From Sesamum alatum (lineage: Eukaryota; Streptophyta; Magnoliopsida; Lamiales; Pedaliaceae), in the NCBI GenBank assembly GCA_034509735.1, contig JACGWO010000006.1:2743001-2807000 (forward strand): a stretch of DNA of 64,000 nt, in the 5' to 3' direction. How positions within the stretch are numbered: the stretch's first letter is position 1; every line of letters starts with the position of its first letter. Below the pieces are notes generated by a model. That model was not told the origin of the DNA. It did not search any database and saw only the letters and a list, made by a program, of their open reading frames with translations. A program made the translations under genes and the position numbers. Shown here in pieces: positions 63,620 to 64,000 of this stretch.

Positions 63620-64000
63620 TACAAAGATGTTAGGCCATGTTTACTAGGCCGTATTAGCCCAGATATCTAGGCTAATATGGCCTAGTCAGCTATTTACTAT
63701 CCACATTCACGGCCTGGTACTATTTCCTCGGCCCTATACTAACCTCTGCAATTTTCCCTACTATAATATTGGCTGGGGGGTACATATTAACAATATGTGG
63801 ACCCCACAGCTATTTGGATTAAAATATTTGGACTCGTTTGCCCCTCATATGTGCACGGGAATTCTCATTTCTGACCTCAGTGGGATGTAAAATTACACAC
63901 TGACTTAAATGAGACATTTATTGTGTCAGGTTAGGTGGGCATTTATTAGTTCAATTTTTTTGAACTACCGACGACAAGAGTTCCATTAGCAGCTTCTCAA
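63620..64000 (+). mobile_element. element with strong terminal hairpin, related to 3490-3840
   Basis: A palindrome of 16-base arms (ctaggccgtattagcc / ggctaatatggcctag, 15 of 16 pairing) with a 10-base loop lies at 63644-63685. Motifs downstream match, in the same order, the complement of 3490-3840. The right end near 63960 is not certain because the window ends at 64000. Confidence 0.45.

Overview
The window is nuclear DNA from a flowering plant. GT-AG introns split every gene, the proteins are plant families (OM64, CAMTA, KUP/HAK/KT, plant-type AOX, plant PP2C), the intergenic DNA is AT-rich, and transposons are dense. The protein matches suggest a eudicot. The abundant small elements with 'aattacac...ccc' ends suggest an asterid, but that is only an impression.

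Layout. 1-49: 3' half of an intron-containing tRNA-Tyr gene, cut by the window edge. 150-4140: small transposons (MULE-like MITEs, a Helitron, an LTR relic). 4743-6649: a dead type I metacaspase gene. 6893-11391: a decayed Ty3/gypsy element of Tat-like type on the minus strand, with both LTRs, a gag-protease-RT relic and three tandem arrays. 12368-18915 (-): OM64, an outer-membrane amidase-like/TPR protein. 20891-24097 (-): a PP2C phosphatase, complete and in frame. 26894-35557 (-): a CAMTA transcription activator. 39102-41668 (+): alternative oxidase, AOX2 type, complete. 43465-50517 (-): KUP7-type potassium transporter, complete. 50554-58980: transposon-rich spacer. 58983-60866 (-): a small coiled-coil protein of unknown function, complete. 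61430-64000: fold-back and hAT-like elements.

The genes do not form one pathway, but their order is informative. From memory of the Arabidopsis map, KUP7, CAMTA1 and OM64 are consecutive (At5g09400-At5g09420), and AOX2, CAMTA2 and metacaspase 3 are close together (At5g64210-At5g64240). This window holds both sets interleaved, as expected for the ancestral block that Arabidopsis split between two duplicated copies.

Exon joins were worked out by hand from splice sites, reading phase and family similarity. PP2C, AOX2, KUP7 and the coiled-coil gene sum to whole codons. CAMTA is one base short (exon 7). OM64 is four bases over (exon 10). The metacaspase has a frame slip and an in-frame stop. The less familiar structures are the three arrays inside the Tat-like element, whose units each carry a short palindromic core, and a set of small elements with 9-10 bp target duplications, one of which carries a GC-rich load of about 450 bp.
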